From Stramenopiles sp. TOSAG23-3 (lineage: Eukaryota; Sar): a stretch of 16,777 nt of DNA. Below are positions 15,531 through 16,777 of this stretch, in pieces; the stretch's first letter is position 1; every line of letters starts with the position of its first letter. Location: NCBI GenBank assembly GCA_900128585.1, contig LT642478.1, forward strand, positions 1 to 16,777, in the 5' to 3' direction. A program made the position numbers and the translations under genes. Below the pieces are notes generated by a model, which was not told the DNA's origin, made no database searches, and saw nothing but the letters and a program-made list of their open reading frames with translations.

Positions 15531-16592
15531 TCAATGAAACCTATCGTTTGCCGCTTCCATGAAGGAGAGCGGGGTGTCCCAGAGCAACTGCCAAATTTTT
15601 GAACAGTGAGGAATGTGCTGGCAGACGGTTTTAGAGAGTATCGGTGCAGCCCCAGGCCATATCTTCGAAATGTCTTCCTGATGCGAGTTGCACCGCCCCT
15701 CTAACTCTTTCGAGACTTCTTTGAAATTGTGCCCGTCGATTCGACGGCCGGCCATGCTAATGGTTGGGGTGTCCAGGTTGAATGTTTGGTGCCACCAGTG
15801 CGCTGGGTAGTAAATGATTTCCCCGGGATAAACGATGGAGTCCGAGCAGTCCGCGTGTTTTGCGAGTGGAAACTTGACGTGGTCGATCGTTTCCGGGTGA
15901 ATCATGTCGATGTCCCCTGCACGATACAAATTTCGCGCATATTCTGGAGAACACACGATCCAACGCTTCCGCCCGACAAATTGGGACACAAAAGTCGCCG
16001 TTTGAAAACCATCCCCGTGCATGAACATGGAGCTATTTTTCTGCCCAATGACAATAATTCGCCAGTGAGCATGCCGGAAAAAGTTGTCGAGGGGCCATTC
16101 GTCCCGGGTCTTGCCTGGAAAGCACTTTTCCATCCACGTCTCGTCCACTTTCATAAAGTTAGGCAGCGGCTCAAACAGGTGCTTGATCTCCTGAAATTCG
16201 GACAAATGCATCCGCCAATGAATGTAGCGCGATTGGCTGTAGAAATCGTCGCCGGTGCCGCGAGCCCCTTCGTCCGGCAGGAAGAAACCGTTTGCGAAGT
16301 CTTTCCCACCCATGGGGACCAAGTACGGCTTGAACTCGGACTTGTGCAAGTTTCTCGGGTAGAAATCAACAATCGACTCTGGGAACTCTCTCCTAAAAAA
16401 CCCCTCATCCTTGAACAGTTCCATAGAACCCCAAGATTCCATCGCCCCTTCGAGAATAAAAGGTTCATGCCCCGCCGACAAGTACGGGTCCCTCTCGAGC
16501 TCGGCCACCGTCACTCGCCGCAGGACTGCCGGGGACCCAATGGTGACTACGGTATAAAAGAAGATCGACACTGCAAACCCTAACCTTCCCAT
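15531..16592 (-). CDS. JmjC/cupin-8 Fe(II)/2-oxoglutarate-dependent oxygenase with signal peptide
   Basis: This family hydroxylates or demethylates proteins or other substrates using Fe(II), oxygen and 2-oxoglutarate. ATG 16592 gives 353 residues. The first 20 residues (one Arg, then FAVSIFFYTVVTIGS) are a signal peptide or anchor, placing the enzyme in the secretory pathway rather than the nucleus. The domain starts with PFILEGAMESW (44-54), the usual opening of cupin-8/JmjC proteins. The metal facial triad is visible: His192 and Asp194 in MHGDGFQTATF, and His268 in YYPAHWWHQTFN. GRKRWIVCSP (207-216) is the conserved strand after the HxD motif. The Cys-rich C-terminal 60 residues (about 300-345) may be disulfide-bonded. 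Related families include JMJD7/JMJD8 and HIF-asparaginyl hydroxylase types; the exact subtype is unresolved. Confidence 0.86.
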   Translation of the reverse strand: MGRLGFAVSIFFYTVVTIGSPAVLRRVTVAELERDPYLSAGHEPFILEGAMESWGSMELFKDEGFFRREFPESIVDFYPRNLHKSEFKPYLVPMGGKDFANGFFLPDEGARGTGDDFYSQSRYIHWRMHLSEFQEIKHLFEPLPNFMKVDETWMEKCFPGKTRDEWPLDNFFRHAHWRIIVIGQKNSSMFMHGDGFQTATFVSQFVGRKRWIVCSPEYARNLYRAGDIDMIHPETIDHVKFPLAKHADCSDSIVYPGEIIYYPAHWWHQTFNLDTPTISMAGRRIDGHNFKEVSKELEGRCNSHQEDISKIWPGAAPILSKTVCQHIPHCSKIWQLLWDTPLSFMEAANDRFH

Positions 16593-16777
16593 CTTTCAAT
16601 CTTCTCTCTCTTTCGTTTCAACTTCTCTTTATATGATGTTAAATAGAAAAATCTTCTTTCCTTTGGAAATTAATAAATGACAATTAATAGTCGTGAACAA
16701 CAAGTAATTTTAATTATTATTATTTTAAAAAAGAATTAGTAATTTAATTTATTATATTATAATATTTTTTAATAAGA
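16593..16777. promoter_or_regulatory. upstream region of the JmjC/cupin gene
   Basis: It contains a short CT-rich leader (16600-16630), a TATA-like box, and AT-rich sequence to the window edge. No other feature is visible. Confidence 0.45.
16624..16633 (-). promoter_or_regulatory. TATA-like box (TATAAAGAGA) of the JmjC/cupin gene
   Basis: Read on the - strand, TATAAAGAGA lies 32 bases before the start codon at 16592 and matches the VPS9 element base for base. Confidence 0.4.

Noticed and set aside
15729-16583. 284-codon + strand frame opposite the JmjC/cupin gene
   Set aside because: It opens with GTG, covers the antisense of a well-supported dioxygenase, and has no recognisable domain.
1-16777. 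tRNA genes, rRNA, CRISPR arrays, insertion sequences or viral genes
   Set aside because: I looked for T-loop motifs, regular spacer repeats, transposase or capsid-like frames and terminal inverted repeats, and saw none that hold up.

Overview
The window looks like nuclear DNA of a compact, intron-poor, unicellular eukaryote. The genes are eukaryotic: a complex I LYR subunit, a VPS9 Rab5-type exchange factor, a C2H2 plus SANT/Myb-like DNA-binding protein, and a glutathione reductase with an organelle-type leader. Each is one uninterrupted reading frame using the standard code with TAA, TAG and TGA stops. Coding DNA is clearly richer in G+C than the spacers, which are very AT-rich and full of purine tracts and microsatellites. 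Ribosome binding sites and operon-like overlaps are absent, and TATA-like boxes lie 30-100 bases before several start codons. An alga or other free-living protist is plausible, but I cannot name the lineage from sequence alone.

Layout. A 5'-truncated Sua5/YrdC gene (+, 1-1053) converges on the NDUFB9 gene (-, 1354-1887). A PrsW-type membrane protease gene (-, 2623-3726) is divergent from the VPS9 gene (+, 4284-6335), with a shared promoter region of about 560 bases. Three further + strand genes follow: the C2H2/SANT protein (7060-7590), glutathione reductase (8360-9919) and a secreted alpha/beta hydrolase (10410-11733). The hydrolase frame is broken at an 11-G run inside a perfect G/C palindrome. 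The right third is all on the - strand: an unrecognised multi-pass membrane protein (12027-13229), a Bles03/UPF0696 protein ending in a zinc ribbon (13964-15100), and a secretory-type JmjC/cupin-8 dioxygenase (15531-16592).

The genes do not form one pathway. They cover tRNA t6A synthesis, respiration, membrane proteolysis, endocytic traffic, transcription, redox balance and secreted hydrolysis/oxygenation, as expected of an ordinary gene-dense eukaryotic locus. I found no RNA gene, complete transposon or CRISPR array. The least ordinary features are between genes: a duplicated block of about 150 bases flanking the Bles03 gene, whose two copies differ mainly by a small palindrome (TACGAGG...CCTCGTA) that recurs upstream of glutathione reductase, and the frame break in the hydrolase.
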